From Neptuniibacter pectenicola (GTDB taxonomy: Bacteria; Pseudomonadota; Gammaproteobacteria; Pseudomonadales; Balneatricaceae): DNA of 64,000 nucleotides. Below are positions 1 through 8,391 of this stretch, in pieces. The stretch lies in the NCBI RefSeq assembly GCF_001597735.1, contig NZ_LUTS01000010.1, positions 62,001-126,000 on the forward strand, given 5' to 3'. The notes below the pieces were generated by a model. That model did no database searches, was not told the DNA's origin, and was given only the letters and a program-made list of their open reading frames with translations. The position numbers and the translations under genes were made by a program. The first letter of the stretch is position 1. Every line of letters begins with the position of its first letter.

Positions 1-1629
1 ACTGGGATTGCGGCTCGAAATGATGAACCTCACCTCGTGGCGATATTAAATAAAGTGATTCGCGCCACGCCAGAGAGTGTTCATAACCGTATCAGAAGTA
101 ATTGGCTCGGTGTACGCTACGAAGAAACGGTTGATTATCGTTCACTTTGGCAACTAGTGTTGGTCTTCAGCATCATCTTAGCCTTAGTCATTTTACGCTA
201 CCGCCGCTTGAGCAAGCACAGAAACGAAATTACCGACAAAAACACTGAGCTCGCGCGCATCAATGAGCAACTCGAAACACAAAAAGAGGCGGCACAACAT
301 GTCGCCAACCATGATCTACTCACAGGCTTACCCAATCGCTCACAACTGTTGCTACGTCTCGAGCATGCGATAGAGTTAGCCTCGCGCCAAGGCAACCAAA
401 TCGCGGTTTTCTTTATTGATTTAGATAGATTTAAATACATTAACGATTCGCTAGGTCACCATGTGGGCGATGCACTCCTGCGCCAAGTTGGTGACAGAAT
501 GCGGACAAGGTTACGCAATTCTGACACCTTAGCGCGGATCGGCGGGGACGAATTTGTCGTTATTTTAGAATCCGTTGAAGATGAAGCATCCCCCGCTCGT
601 ACGGCACAGGATCTTATCGACATTATGCAGCAGCCCTATTCTGTCATGGGCCATGCGGTGAATATTAGTGCAAGCCTTGGTATCGCCATCTACCCCAACG
701 ACAGTCAAGATATACACACCTTAATTAAACATGCCGATATTGCTATGTATCGTGCCAAAGAGCTGGGGCGCAACCACTTCCGTTATTACACACAATCACT
801 CTCTGAACGCACCGATAAACGCCTCAAAACAGATGCGGCGTTACGTGAGGCCCTATCCCTCAACCAATTCTCGTTGCACTTCCAGCCGATTATAGATTTA
901 ACCTCATGCACCGTGAGCCACGCAGAAGCATTAATACGCTGGCACCACCCAGAGATGGGCATGGTCTCCCCCGAGTATTTCATCCCGCTCGCTGAAGAAA
1001 ATGGGTTAATCCATGAAATAGGCTTATGGGTTTTACGGGAAGCCTGTCGCTGCCATAAAGAGTGGAAAAGCCAAGGGCTCGATTTACAAAAGATCTCCAT
1101 TAACGTCTCAAGCATTCAGTTCCAAAAAGCGAACCTGGCCGACGCCTTTAAAACTATATTAGAAGAGGAAGCCATGGAGGCACACCGTATTGATATTGAG
1201 ATAACCGAACGTTACCTCATGGATCAGACGGCGCGTAATATCCACTATTTAAACACCCTCAAAAAAGCAGGCCATACGATTACGGTCGATGATTTTGGGG
1301 TGGGTTACTCCTCCATGAGTTATATGAAACGCCTTCCTCTCGATATCATTAAAATCGACCGATCCTTTATCAGCGATATACCGGAAGATAGAAATGATAT
1401 ACAGATCTCTCAAGCAATCATCTCCCTCTCCCATAACTTGGGCTACAAAGCGACGGCTGAAGGTGTCGAAATCGTGGAGCAGTTTAACTTCCTGAGGGAG
1501 ACGCTTTGTGATTATGCGCAAGGCTACTATTTTAGTCCGCCGGTTCCCGCACATCACTTTATAACCTGTGTAGAGCAATTGAATGCCCGGTTAACGAACG
1601 AAATAGCGTCCTCCGAGATCGATAAGTAA
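1..1629 (+). CDS. Solute-binding sensor GGDEF-EAL protein (5' end outside window)
   Basis: The frame is open from base 1, so the N-terminus lies outside the window and the GTG at 37 is internal. About 542 residues are visible. The first ~45 (LVAILNKVI...WLGV) match the C-terminal end of a family 3 solute-binding domain, as fused in EvgS-like sensors. A membrane helix follows (about 48-66), then a coiled linker. Next comes a GGDEF domain with an intact GGDEF signature (bases 541-555) and an RxxD inhibitory site (RNSD) five residues before it. The EAL domain has EALIRW, EITE, DDFGVG (usually DDFGTG) and AEGVE. Family knowledge: GGDEF makes and EAL degrades cyclic-di-GMP. I infer that a periplasmic small solute controls turnover. 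Both domains look competent; which dominates cannot be told. Confidence 0.9.
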   Translation, partial: TGIAARNDEPHLVAILNKVIRATPESVHNRIRSNWLGVRYEETVDYRSLWQLVLVFSIILALVILRYRRLSKHRNEITDKNTELARINEQLETQKEAAQHVANHDLLTGLPNRSQLLLRLEHAIELASRQGNQIAVFFIDLDRFKYINDSLGHHVGDALLRQVGDRMRTRLRNSDTLARIGGDEFVVILESVEDEASPARTAQDLIDIMQQPYSVMGHAVNISASLGIAIYPNDSQDIHTLIKHADIAMYRAKELGRNHFRYYTQSLSERTDKRLKTDAALREALSLNQFSLHFQPIIDLTSCTVSHAEALIRWHHPEMGMVSPEYFIPLAEENGLIHEIGLWVLREACRCHKEWKSQGLDLQKISINVSSIQFQKANLADAFKTILEEEAMEAHRIDIEITERYLMDQTARNIHYLNTLKKAGHTITVDDFGVGYSSMSYMKRLPLDIIKIDRSFISDIPEDRNDIQISQAIISLSHNLGYKATAEGVEIVEQFNFLRETLCDYAQGYYFSPPVPAHHFITCVEQLNARLTNEIASSEIDK

Positions 1630-1653
1630 ACCATGCACACCTTTCCCCAAAAA

Positions 1654-1690
1654 CTGTGGATAAGTTTGTAGATTAATTATGGGTATCCTC
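1654..1690. repeat. Direct repeat copy 1 with DnaA-box sequence and hairpin
   Basis: A 37-base block that recurs at 1878 with two substitutions. It contains TGTGGATAA (1655-1663), the reverse complement of the perfect DnaA box TTATCCACA. Directly after the block, 1694-1714 can fold into an imperfect hairpin with AAGCC/GGCCT arms. Function is unknown; see findings. Confidence 0.7.
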
Positions 1691-1877
1691 TGTAAGCCTT
1701 ATAATATAAGGCCTACGGAGAATTGTTCGTTTATTAACCCTATCCACCAAACCCCTCTTTTACGCGCAATAGCAATACTTTTTTAAAAAAATATATGACC
1801 GGATGCTTTCGCCTTAACCTCTGTATAAAAAGCAGTCAGATGAAGGTTAAAATACCCTCTATTTTTACCCCCATATT

Positions 1878-1914
1878 CTGTGGATAAGTATGTAGACTAA
1901 TTATGGGTATCCTC
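1878..1914. repeat. Direct repeat copy 2 with DnaA-box sequence and hairpin
   Basis: Second copy of the block at 1654, 224 bases further on, again with a perfect TGTGGATAA (1879-1887). It is again followed by a small hairpin (AAGCCC/GGGCTT, 1918-1939). The hairpin arms differ in sequence from copy 1 but keep the pairing. The non-coding stretch 1630-1977 holds these two units and nothing else I can identify. Confidence 0.7.
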
Positions 1915-1977
1915 GCAAAGCCCCGTAATGAAAGGGCTTAAAGAAACTGGTTACTTTTTACGCCAAGGGATATCTTT

Positions 1978-2121
1978 ATGAAAAATTTCAAATTAATTAG
2001 GCTTTTAATTGCCTTATACCCCAGCCTTGTAGTAATTCTGTCTATATCCTTTTTTAACTTATCGAAGTCACTGAGATGTCATTCACCCTACTCTCCCTTT
2101 TTGTCCCCACATTCTTCTTAG
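1978..2121 (+). CDS. Possible 47-residue hydrophobic small protein overlapping the LysE gene
   Basis: ATG at 1978 is preceded by AAGGGA with about 8 bases spacing, a better ribosome site than that of the downstream exporter. The product has a basic start (MKNFKLIRLL) and a hydrophobic stretch of about 20 residues (IALYPSLVVILSISFF), then a short polar tail. It ends inside the lysE-family gene in another frame, overlapping it by 46 bases. It could be a small membrane protein or a leader ORF that couples translation to the exporter. I recognise no family. The evidence is only the start signal and composition. Confidence 0.35.
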   Translation: MKNFKLIRLLIALYPSLVVILSISFFNLSKSLRCHSPYSPFLSPHSS

Positions 2122-2699
2122 TGTCCATTACACCGGGTATGTGTATGACGCTTGCACTTAGCTTAGGCATCTCGATTGGGGTGAGACGCAGTCTCTATAT
2201 GATGTGGGGCGAATTGATTGGAGTTAGCCTCGTCGCCACGGCTGCCGCCTTAGGCGTCGCAACCCTAATGCTAACCTATCCCGATGTTTTCGCTCTGCTC
2301 AAATTAGGCGGCGGTGCGTATCTGTGGTGGATTGGCTATCAGATGTTTTGTTCGCGGGGCAAGTTAGTATTAACCGAATCAGAACAGGAACAAACCGAGC
2401 ATTCACGCTCTCAATTAGCTTTAAACGGCTTTTTAACCGCGGTGGCAAACCCTAAAGGATGGGCGTTCTTTGTCACACTACTCCCTCCCTTTATCGATTC
2501 GGAGCTCCCGATGGCACCCCAGCTCAGTATGCTAATAGCGATTATTCTTTTACTTGAGTTTATCTGTTTGCTGATTTACGCCAATGGCGGAAAGCTACTG
2601 CGTCAATTACTGATGAAGCGTGACAATGTACGCTTAATGAATCGTATCGCCGGTTCACTGATGATTGCCGTGGGGGTGTGGTTAGCTTTTGGGAAGTAA
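2076..2699 (+). CDS. LysE/RhtB-family amino-acid exporter
   Basis: 207 residues, the usual length for this family of inner-membrane exporters. The N-terminus (FVPTFFLVSITPGMCMTLALSLG) carries the typical P-G-P/M-like turn in the first helix (TPGMCM), followed by a conserved G-x-R/G-x-x-x-G region. About six membrane helices can be drawn. The mid-region AVANPKGWAFFVTLLPPFI is the family signature N-P-K-x-x-x-F. Members export amino acids or related metabolites such as homoserine, threonine or lysine; substrate cannot be read from sequence. The start codon has only a weak ribosome site (GAG) and lies inside the small upstream ORF, so coupling is possible. It is convergent with the subtilase gene, with a long hairpin between. 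Confidence 0.9.
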   Translation: MSFTLLSLFVPTFFLVSITPGMCMTLALSLGISIGVRRSLYMMWGELIGVSLVATAAALGVATLMLTYPDVFALLKLGGGAYLWWIGYQMFCSRGKLVLTESEQEQTEHSRSQLALNGFLTAVANPKGWAFFVTLLPPFIDSELPMAPQLSMLIAIILLLEFICLLIYANGGKLLRQLLMKRDNVRLMNRIAGSLMIAVGVWLAFGK

Positions 2700-2761
2700 G
2701 TCTGTACTGAACGGATAAATGATATACAGAGGAAAGGGACAAGCGTAAAACACTAGAGAGA

Positions 2762-2808
2762 CTTTCCCCCTATTGCCAGCTATAAAGCATTCAGCAATCG
2801 GGGGAAAG
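2762..2808. terminator. Long hairpin between convergent genes
   Basis: Arms 2762-2776 and 2794-2808 pair over 15 positions with one mismatch (CTTTCCCCC... / ...GGGGGAAAG) around a 17-base loop. It sits between the convergent exporter and subtilase genes, where a bidirectional terminator is expected. Neither side has a clean T-tract, so a REP-like element is an alternative. Confidence 0.5.
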
Positions 2809-2839
2809 GCGCATAAATCCTCAACCTAACAAGCGAAGA

Positions 2840-4516
2840 TTAATTTCTTAAAACAGTCACTTCAGCGCTCATAACCCAAGCAGAAACACCCGCGCTATTC
2901 TGGGAACGGATACGGTACTGGTAACTACCACCAAAAACTGAATCTTGATAAGTCGTTGAGTCCGCAGCCGCCGTTACAACTGAACGATAAGCACCCCATT
3001 GACCGGCAAACTTACGGCGTTTTTCTAGATAAAAACCGGTTTCATTACTGCTTTGATCTGTCCAGCTTAAACTCACCGTACCCGCACCTGACGACGCGTT
3101 AAAGTTACTCGGTGCATCCGGAGCCGTTGGTGTTGTACTACCCTCTAATGCCGCGATCGCTGCGCCTGCATCTAGAATACCAGAACCACACTGTACACAT
3201 TGTGCAGGAAACTCACGGGCGGAAGAGGTTAATACCGCTTTGACTTCTGCCGGTGTGATGCTCGGTTTCTTCACATAAAGTAAACCAGCCACCGCTGCCA
3301 CGTGAGGCGTTGCCATACTGGTACCTTGATAATAAGCGTATGTTGGCGCTTCAGGAGCCGTTGTACCTTCATTAAGCGTAGAAAGAATGCCATTACGAGC
3401 GCCGCTATTTGTTTCGCCTCCAGGCGCCGCTATATCAACCACATCACCATAGTTCGAGTAATAAGATCGACCACCTGCTCGGTTAGTCGCAGCTACGCTA
3501 ATCACATTATCACAGCTCGCAGGGGTATAGTTTGCAGCGTCATCATCTGAGTTACCTGCCGCAACAACAATCGTCGTACCCGCCGCAACAGCGGTATCTA
3601 TCGCTTGTTGATAGATCGCGTTACAACTACCTGCGCCACCAATACTCATATTGATAACTTGCGCTTTATTTGGGTTATCTGCGCCCGTTGCCGCCCACAC
3701 AATCGCATCGGCAATATCGGAGGTGTAACCACCACATTTACCTAAAATTCGGACAGGAACAATATTAATTTTGTTATAACCAACACCCGCAACACCGGTG
3801 CTATTGTTAGTAAAAGCACTGATCGTCCCACTGACGTGAGTCCCATGCCAGCTACTATTAGATGCAGGAGAGCCTAAGTAACATTCACCTCGACTTACCC
3901 AATCACCCGGATCACTTGGATCGGCATCACGGCCATCACCATCATTTGAAATAGATTTGGCAGTGATCATATCTGTGCCACTGATGATATTTCCATCAAG
4001 GTCAGGGTGGGCGGTAATACCTGTATCTAACACAGCAACATTTACAACGGAATCGCTGCTGTCTAATTGACTCCACGCACCATCAGCATTCATACCACCA
4101 GCAGGCTCAAAGTAATGCCACTGTAGATCATAAATAGGTTTTTGCGCGCCAACAATGCCTTCAACAGGAGGGATCGCCAGATCATCAATTGCAAACATCA
4201 TCTGGTCAGCTTCCGCATGTTTAATACCAGAGACGGCTTTTAATACTTTAAGGTAGTTTTTAAGGCTGGCGAAGTTTTCTCTTGCGGGCAGTTTAAAAAC
4301 ATACGCCCCCTGAGATGTCTTACGTACAAAGACAAGCTTTCTATTAATGCGCGTTGATAGCGTTCTCGCTTTTGAGTTACCTTCAACATTTGCGCTATCA
4401 AACTGAATAATGATTTGGTCGGTGGGCTTATGTTCAACGGTAGTAGCCGCTGCATTTAACGATATCAAAGAAGCTAAACCAAGCAGTGGTAAAAACCGAA
4501 AGTTCCTGATTTTCAT
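2840..4516 (-). CDS. Secreted subtilisin-like serine protease (S8) with C-terminal FnIII domain
   Basis: 558 residues. A signal peptide (about 1-24, ending LNAAA) is followed by an I9-type propeptide (about 30-110). The S8 catalytic domain has Asp164 (AVLDTGI), His224 (WHGTHVSG), oxyanion Asn322 (AAGNS) and Ser400 (GTSMATPHVA), so the triad is complete. The last ~90 residues (from DAPSNF) form a fibronectin type III module. Paired cysteines in the catalytic domain (such as CVQCGSG) fit an extracellular enzyme. It probably degrades proteins outside the cell; the FnIII part may bind substrate or be removed on maturation. AGGAA stands six bases before the ATG. It is a lone gene with no visible secretion partner; a Sec signal followed by type II secretion is the usual route in marine gammaproteobacteria (inference). 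Confidence 0.93.
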   Translation of the reverse strand: MKIRNFRFLPLLGLASLISLNAAATTVEHKPTDQIIIQFDSANVEGNSKARTLSTRINRKLVFVRKTSQGAYVFKLPARENFASLKNYLKVLKAVSGIKHAEADQMMFAIDDLAIPPVEGIVGAQKPIYDLQWHYFEPAGGMNADGAWSQLDSSDSVVNVAVLDTGITAHPDLDGNIISGTDMITAKSISNDGDGRDADPSDPGDWVSRGECYLGSPASNSSWHGTHVSGTISAFTNNSTGVAGVGYNKINIVPVRILGKCGGYTSDIADAIVWAATGADNPNKAQVINMSIGGAGSCNAIYQQAIDTAVAAGTTIVVAAGNSDDDAANYTPASCDNVISVAATNRAGGRSYYSNYGDVVDIAAPGGETNSGARNGILSTLNEGTTAPEAPTYAYYQGTSMATPHVAAVAGLLYVKKPSITPAEVKAVLTSSAREFPAQCVQCGSGILDAGAAIAALEGSTTPTAPDAPSNFNASSGAGTVSLSWTDQSSNETGFYLEKRRKFAGQWGAYRSVVTAAADSTTYQDSVFGGSYQYRIRSQNSAGVSAWVMSAEVTVLRN

Positions 4517-4752
4517 TTTAAATTCCTATAATCCCTTATCACAATGGATAAACTAATTCGAATCTTAAAAGACAGCAAAGTAGGACGCTTAATTAGCTGA
4601 TAACCCTTAATATCTTATAAGCTCAAAGATTTTGTAGCTACATTCTAACGTTTTTGTTCAATAATTGCTCATAGCAGTTTTCAATCAAAAACAGCGCAGC
4701 GTGAAATTGAGTCTAGAAGAGGGACGTTAAACGAAGATGAAAGAACTATAAA

Positions 4753-5337
4753 TTATCCCTTAGCAAGGGGATCAGTAAACCTATGTTGAGGTCGGTATGC
4801 TTCAATCACTTTTAAATTGAATTTGGTATGTTCCACATTAGGCTTCTCTAAGCCGAACGCAGAGATGGTATGTTCAAACCGCTCAATAATCTCGACTAGA
4901 TTATAGCCATTTTGCGGGGCGACTCTCAGCAACGGTAACCCTGTTTCATAACACAGCTCTTCTATAAATAGATCCTGCTGCTTATCGCGCGCTTTATGGT
5001 AGATGTGATCATCTAACTCAACCGCACAGATAATGGCGTCATTTGACTGGGCACACACGATATAATCGAACTGAAGGCCAAGTAGCGGCTTGACTGCTTT
5101 ACGTTGCGCTCTCTCCGACAAGGTTGTTTCTGCGTCAAACACCGCGTCCATAGGTACTTTACAGACAACGCGGAACCCTTCACCAACCGCTTTTTCCAGT
5201 ATGGAAGTGAACATACGCTCTTTCTGTGACAAGCGCGGATCAAGTTGTTGCTTACCTGACCTCTTTTTGAATACGATAAAAACAAACGCACTCAAACAGG
5301 ACACAGCAAGAAGGTAGGGCCACGATTGTTCAATCAC
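4753..5337 (-). CDS. Membrane-anchored DUF2726 protein
   Basis: 194 residues. A single N-terminal membrane helix (about 5-24) is followed by a DUF2726 domain (about 38-165) with the pattern LSxKExMF...LQFDYIV...VELDDHIY...LPLLRV. The family has a restriction-endonuclease-like fold and its function is not established. The D-Y-I-V and E-L-D-D-x-x-H residues resemble the acidic core of that fold. The start is GTG, with AAGG eight bases upstream; an overlapping ATG in another frame is followed at once by a stop codon. The gene stands alone between the subtilase and ygjP with its own intergenic spaces. I can assign the family but not the role. Confidence 0.75.
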   Translation of the reverse strand: MIEQSWPYLLAVSCLSAFVFIVFKKRSGKQQLDPRLSQKERMFTSILEKAVGEGFRVVCKVPMDAVFDAETTLSERAQRKAVKPLLGLQFDYIVCAQSNDAIICAVELDDHIYHKARDKQQDLFIEELCYETGLPLLRVAPQNGYNLVEIIERFEHTISAFGLEKPNVEHTKFNLKVIEAYRPQHRFTDPLAKG

Positions 5338-5569
5338 ATTTTTAACCTTGCAAAAAATAAGGCGGCAATATTACCCAGTGTACATTCAGAAAGCATCCCA
5401 AATTTAAATGAACAGCGCGTTTCAATTAAAAAATGCACCTATAACCGCGGGAATAGCCATCGCTGAATAGTGAAGGCTGAGTTTACCCCCTGTGAAATTA
5501 CTCATAGCTGAACGTCATCTACCATTCGCACCCAGCGCCGGACTCAAGCGGATCGGCTAAACGCCTATT

Positions 5570-6061
5570 TTAGTCGGCATAATCAAGACAGGTAAGGTAA
5601 AGACGAAGATCCAACTCGTAGCGATGGTAATTAGGCTCCATATATTCGCACAGCTGATAAAACGCTTTGTTATGGTCCATCTCCTTTAAGTGCGCTAACT
5701 CATGTACCACGATCATACGTAAAAATTCTAACGGCATCTGTTTAAAGCGCGTATCAATTCTTATCTCTTTTTTGGCTTTAAGTTTTCCACCATGCACACG
5801 GGATATACGGCTATGCAAGCCTAACGCATTCAGCGCCGATATTTTATCACTGTACTCAACTTTACTGAGGGGGGATGATTTACGCATATAACTATTTTTA
5901 ATAGCAATGGCGTACTCATAAAGGGCTTTGTTACTTTGGAATGTGTGAACTTTTGGGTATTTCGCTTGCAACAACGCTCCCAGTTTATTCTGATCCAACA
6001 AGCTCTGTGCCTGCTGCTGAATATGCTCTGGGTAATGGCTTATATATTTTAACCGATTCAT
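5570..6061 (-). CDS. YgjP-like zinc metallopeptidase
   Basis: 163 residues. The HExxH zinc motif is HELAH (residues 120-124), with a third candidate ligand in EMDHNKAFY (His130), the arrangement of the YgjP/WLM metallopeptidase family. The protein is shorter than typical YgjP (about 165-230 residues) but keeps the catalytic core; the N-terminal part is basic and helical. It has no signal peptide, so it is cytoplasmic. The biological substrate of this family is not well known. A weak GAAG precedes the ATG. It lies downstream of qmcA-nfeD on the same strand but is separated from them by a hairpin, so it is probably transcribed independently or by read-through. Confidence 0.8.
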   Translation of the reverse strand: MNRLKYISHYPEHIQQQAQSLLDQNKLGALLQAKYPKVHTFQSNKALYEYAIAIKNSYMRKSSPLSKVEYSDKISALNALGLHSRISRVHGGKLKAKKEIRIDTRFKQMPLEFLRMIVVHELAHLKEMDHNKAFYQLCEYMEPNYHRYELDLRLYLTCLDYAD

Positions 6062-6076
6062 TTTATCTTCAATCAG

Positions 6077-6107
6077 CCAAGCGTAATAGAAGACCCACTA
6101 CGCTTGG
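6077..6107. terminator. Hairpin after nfeD
   Basis: Perfect 9-base arms CCAAGCGTA/TACGCTTGG (6077-6085 and 6099-6107) with a 13-base loop, just downstream of nfeD. There is no T-tract, so it is a weak terminator or processing site. Confidence 0.4.
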
Positions 6108-6115
6108 TTGGGTCG

Positions 6116-6565
6116 TTAAACTTCGCGAATATGAAGCACCATACCCTCTGATGCATAAACTTCTATCAACATGCCGGCTTTCAAATCGTTTTCCGCTTCC
6201 ACTTTCCACAGCGTATCACCAATTTGAATTTTACCTTGGCCATTATCAACATCCGCCTGCAGGGTAAGTTTTCTACCAATCAACTGAGCGGCGCGGTTAT
6301 TAATATTAACCGCGTCATCTTTCGTATTTTGGCCCCGGAAAAATTTCCAGAAAACAACCGACGCGACCACCGATAACAGTGCAAATAACAGAAATTGGAT
6401 CTGCCAGTCATGCACTAGACCTGTAGCTAACAGCGCTCCTATGCCAAATGCGGCAACAGCTAGGCCGATCAAAAACCCAGCGGCGCCTAAGGCTTCTCCG
6501 GCGAGTAACAACAAGCCAAAAATAACCCAATGCCAATATGACAAAGCTTCTAACTGCTCAATCAT
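6116..6565 (-). CDS. NfeD-like membrane protein, partner of QmcA
   Basis: 149 residues with two to three membrane helices in the first ~75 residues (WHWVIFGLLLLAGEALG, then a Gly/Ala-rich stretch, then FLLFALLSVVASVVFW). An NfeD C-terminal OB-fold barrel follows (about 90-149: LIGRKLTLQADVDNGQGKI). The short form without a protease domain is the NfeD1b type, like E. coli YbbJ. Its start codon directly follows the qmcA stop codon, so the two are translationally coupled. Family knowledge: stomatin/NfeD pairs act together in membrane microdomain and quality-control functions. The exact task here is not known. Confidence 0.88.
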   Translation of the reverse strand: MIEQLEALSYWHWVIFGLLLLAGEALGAAGFLIGLAVAAFGIGALLATGLVHDWQIQFLLFALLSVVASVVFWKFFRGQNTKDDAVNINNRAAQLIGRKLTLQADVDNGQGKIQIGDTLWKVEAENDLKAGMLIEVYASEGMVLHIREV

Positions 6566-7483
6566 TTAGGATCCCGCTTTAGTATTTTTAAGGAGTTCAC
6601 CGATACCCGCAATAGAACCAATCATACTGCTGGCCTCCAGCGGCATCATAACCACTTTAGAGTTATCGCTTGCACCTATACCTTGTAAGGCCTCGGTATA
6701 TTTTTGTGCAATAAAGTAATTTAATGCTTGTGGGTTACCTTGAGAAATCGCTTCTGAAACCACTTTAGTCGCGCGCGCTTCCGCCATCGCTAAACGTTCA
6801 CGTGACTCTGCTTCACGGAATGCCGCTTCTTTCTCACCCTCCGCTCTTAAAACAGCTGCACGTTTTTCACCTTCGGCCACTTGAATCGCTGCTTCGCGCT
6901 CACCTTCTGCCGTTAAAATTGCGGCACGTTTTTCACGCTCTGCTTTCATCTGGTTTGCCATCGCATCAACCAGATCACTTGGAGGGGAAATATCACGGAT
7001 CTCTACACGGGTAACTTTTACGCCCCAAGGATCAGTGACTTCATCAACTTTATTTAACAGGTGGCTATTAATACTGTCTCGGTTGGATAACATCTCATCC
7101 AACTCCATTGAGCCTAGCACCGCACGAATGTTTGTCATAACCAGATTCTGCATAGCGCGGTATAAGTCATTCACTTCGTAACTGGCTTTAGATGCATCGT
7201 GTACCTGATAAAAACAGATAGCATCGGTTGTAATCTGAGCATTATCAGCACTGATAACTTCTTGCGGCGGAACATCGAGCACCTGCTCCATCATGTTTTG
7301 CTTAGTGCCGATACGATCCACAAAAGGGATAATTAAATTCAGTCCAGGCGTTAACGTTTTGGTAAAACGACCAAACCGCTCTATCGTCCAGTTGTAGCCT
7401 TGCGGGACCATTTTGACCCCCGAAAAAATCACGATCAGCGCCAATACAACAACGACGCCTGCTGTCATTTCAAATCCAAACAT
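6566..7483 (-). CDS. qmcA: SPFH/stomatin-family protein QmcA
   Basis: 305 residues from the chosen start (MFGFEMTAG). An N-terminal membrane helix (about 5-25) is followed by a SPFH/Band 7 domain ([15 protein letters not shown]... through about 190). Next is a long heptad-rich helix with repeated [16 protein letters not shown] units (about 195-245) and a Gly-rich end. This is the architecture of E. coli QmcA and eukaryotic stomatin. Such proteins oligomerise into membrane-associated rings and are linked to FtsH-type quality control. A GTG four codons upstream is possible, but GGAG stands six bases before the ATG at 7483, which decides the start. It is first in an operon with nfeD. Confidence 0.92.
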   Translation of the reverse strand: MFGFEMTAGVVVVLALIVIFSGVKMVPQGYNWTIERFGRFTKTLTPGLNLIIPFVDRIGTKQNMMEQVLDVPPQEVISADNAQITTDAICFYQVHDASKASYEVNDLYRAMQNLVMTNIRAVLGSMELDEMLSNRDSINSHLLNKVDEVTDPWGVKVTRVEIRDISPPSDLVDAMANQMKAEREKRAAILTAEGEREAAIQVAEGEKRAAVLRAEGEKEAAFREAESRERLAMAEARATKVVSEAISQGNPQALNYFIAQKYTEALQGIGASDNSKVVMMPLEASSMIGSIAGIGELLKNTKAGS

Positions 7484-7758
7484 TACAATCTCCATTGTGA
7501 AACACTAAAATTCTGTACGCCGGCCCTATTTCTCTATGCTTTAGAGTCATTGGCGGCCATTACATGTACAGCGTCAATTCCCTTATTTTCTCATTAGTAA
7601 GTGAATAAAGTACTACAGCCGTCCATGGTAATACTGATCAAGAATAACTGATAGAGAGCCTATAAAAAAACCTAAATAAGCAGGAGGAGAGTAAAAACGA
7701 TTGAAGAGTGGGGATAGAGGGAAGAGGAAGGAAGCAGGGGTAACCTACTCCCTTTCTA

Positions 7759-7787
7759 AAAATAATTAGTTAATGACTAATTATTTT
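7759..7787. terminator. AT-rich hairpin at the end of the Lys-rich gene
   Basis: Perfect 12-base arms (7759-7770 and 7776-7787) around a 5-base loop. The stop codon of the Lys-rich gene lies inside the stem. On the minus strand the stem is followed by a run of T, as in an intrinsic terminator, although the stem is nearly all A-T. Confidence 0.5.
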
Positions 7788-7903
7788 GCTTTTTTAAGCA
7801 GTTTTTTAAGGCCTTTAAGCTTACCTTCGTGCTTAGCAATTTTAGCTTTACGTGCTTTGATCTCTTTTTTAACGGATTTTGCTTTTACTTTAGTTTTAGC
7901 CAT
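7781..7903 (-). CDS. 40-residue Lys-rich basic protein
   Basis: MAKTKVKAKS... to KKLLKKAK. Nearly half of the residues are lysine with Ala/Leu/Ile in between, and there are no cysteines or aromatics. It should form one positively charged helix. AGAGGA lies eight bases before the ATG at 7903; the longer in-frame extension upstream has no such signal and is rejected. Composition recalls small histone H1-like or ribosome-associated tails, so nucleic-acid binding is plausible (inference). It follows the ribbon-helix-helix gene by 59 bases on the same strand and is closed by a hairpin, so the two may form a unit. Confidence 0.65.
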   Translation of the reverse strand: MAKTKVKAKSVKKEIKARKAKIAKHEGKLKGLKKLLKKAK

Positions 7904-7962
7904 TTGATCAATCCTCTGTCTAAATAATGTAATGTGAATCGAGCACTCAGTAATGGTTGGAC

Positions 7963-8142
7963 TCAACCTTCACTTTGTTCATGCTCTTCTAGAAAACCAC
8001 GTATAAAACGACGTATCTCTCGTGCGGCGCTGGTATCTAGTTCTTCACAAAGCGAAACAAATTCATCCCGCTGTTCATCATTAATGCGAATGACCAGTTG
8101 GCTGTTTTTTTTCTTCGCTTTCGTCTTCTTTTTTTCAGTCAT
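7963..8142 (-). CDS. Small ribbon-helix-helix-like DNA-binding protein
   Basis: 59 residues if the start is the ATG at 8142 (MTEKKKTKAKKK). The long upstream extension in the same frame is Cys-rich and non-biological in composition, so it is left out. The first 14 residues are very basic. Residues about 17-55 (SQLVIRINDEQRDEFVSLCEELDTSAAREIRRFIRGFL) fit one beta strand and two helices, the ribbon-helix-helix pattern of Arc/CopG repressors. GAGG lies about nine bases upstream. It may regulate itself and the Lys-rich gene behind it. No toxin gene is adjacent, so I do not call it an antitoxin. Confidence 0.65.
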   Translation of the reverse strand: MTEKKKTKAKKKNSQLVIRINDEQRDEFVSLCEELDTSAAREIRRFIRGFLEEHEQSEG

Positions 8143-8391
8143 GCCCTGCGACCTCAAATAACTTCTGACAGCAAGAATACAGCAAATACAACGCATACCC
8201 AACGCACATCTAAAGCACATCGAATGTATATACATGCATTTATATACTGATTCGCCTAAATGATCAAACAATCACAGAAGAATTCATAAAAGTTAAATAT
8301 ATATCCAAGACAGGATACTCCTGAGTCGGCATTTATTTTTCGCCCTGTGTTAAAATCCCGTTCCTTTACCATACTGAGTCGATGGAACAAG

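Noticed and set aside
5941-6267. 108-codon plus-strand ORF across ygjP and nfeD
   Set aside because: It is antisense to two well-recognised genes and their hairpin, with no ribosome site or family features.
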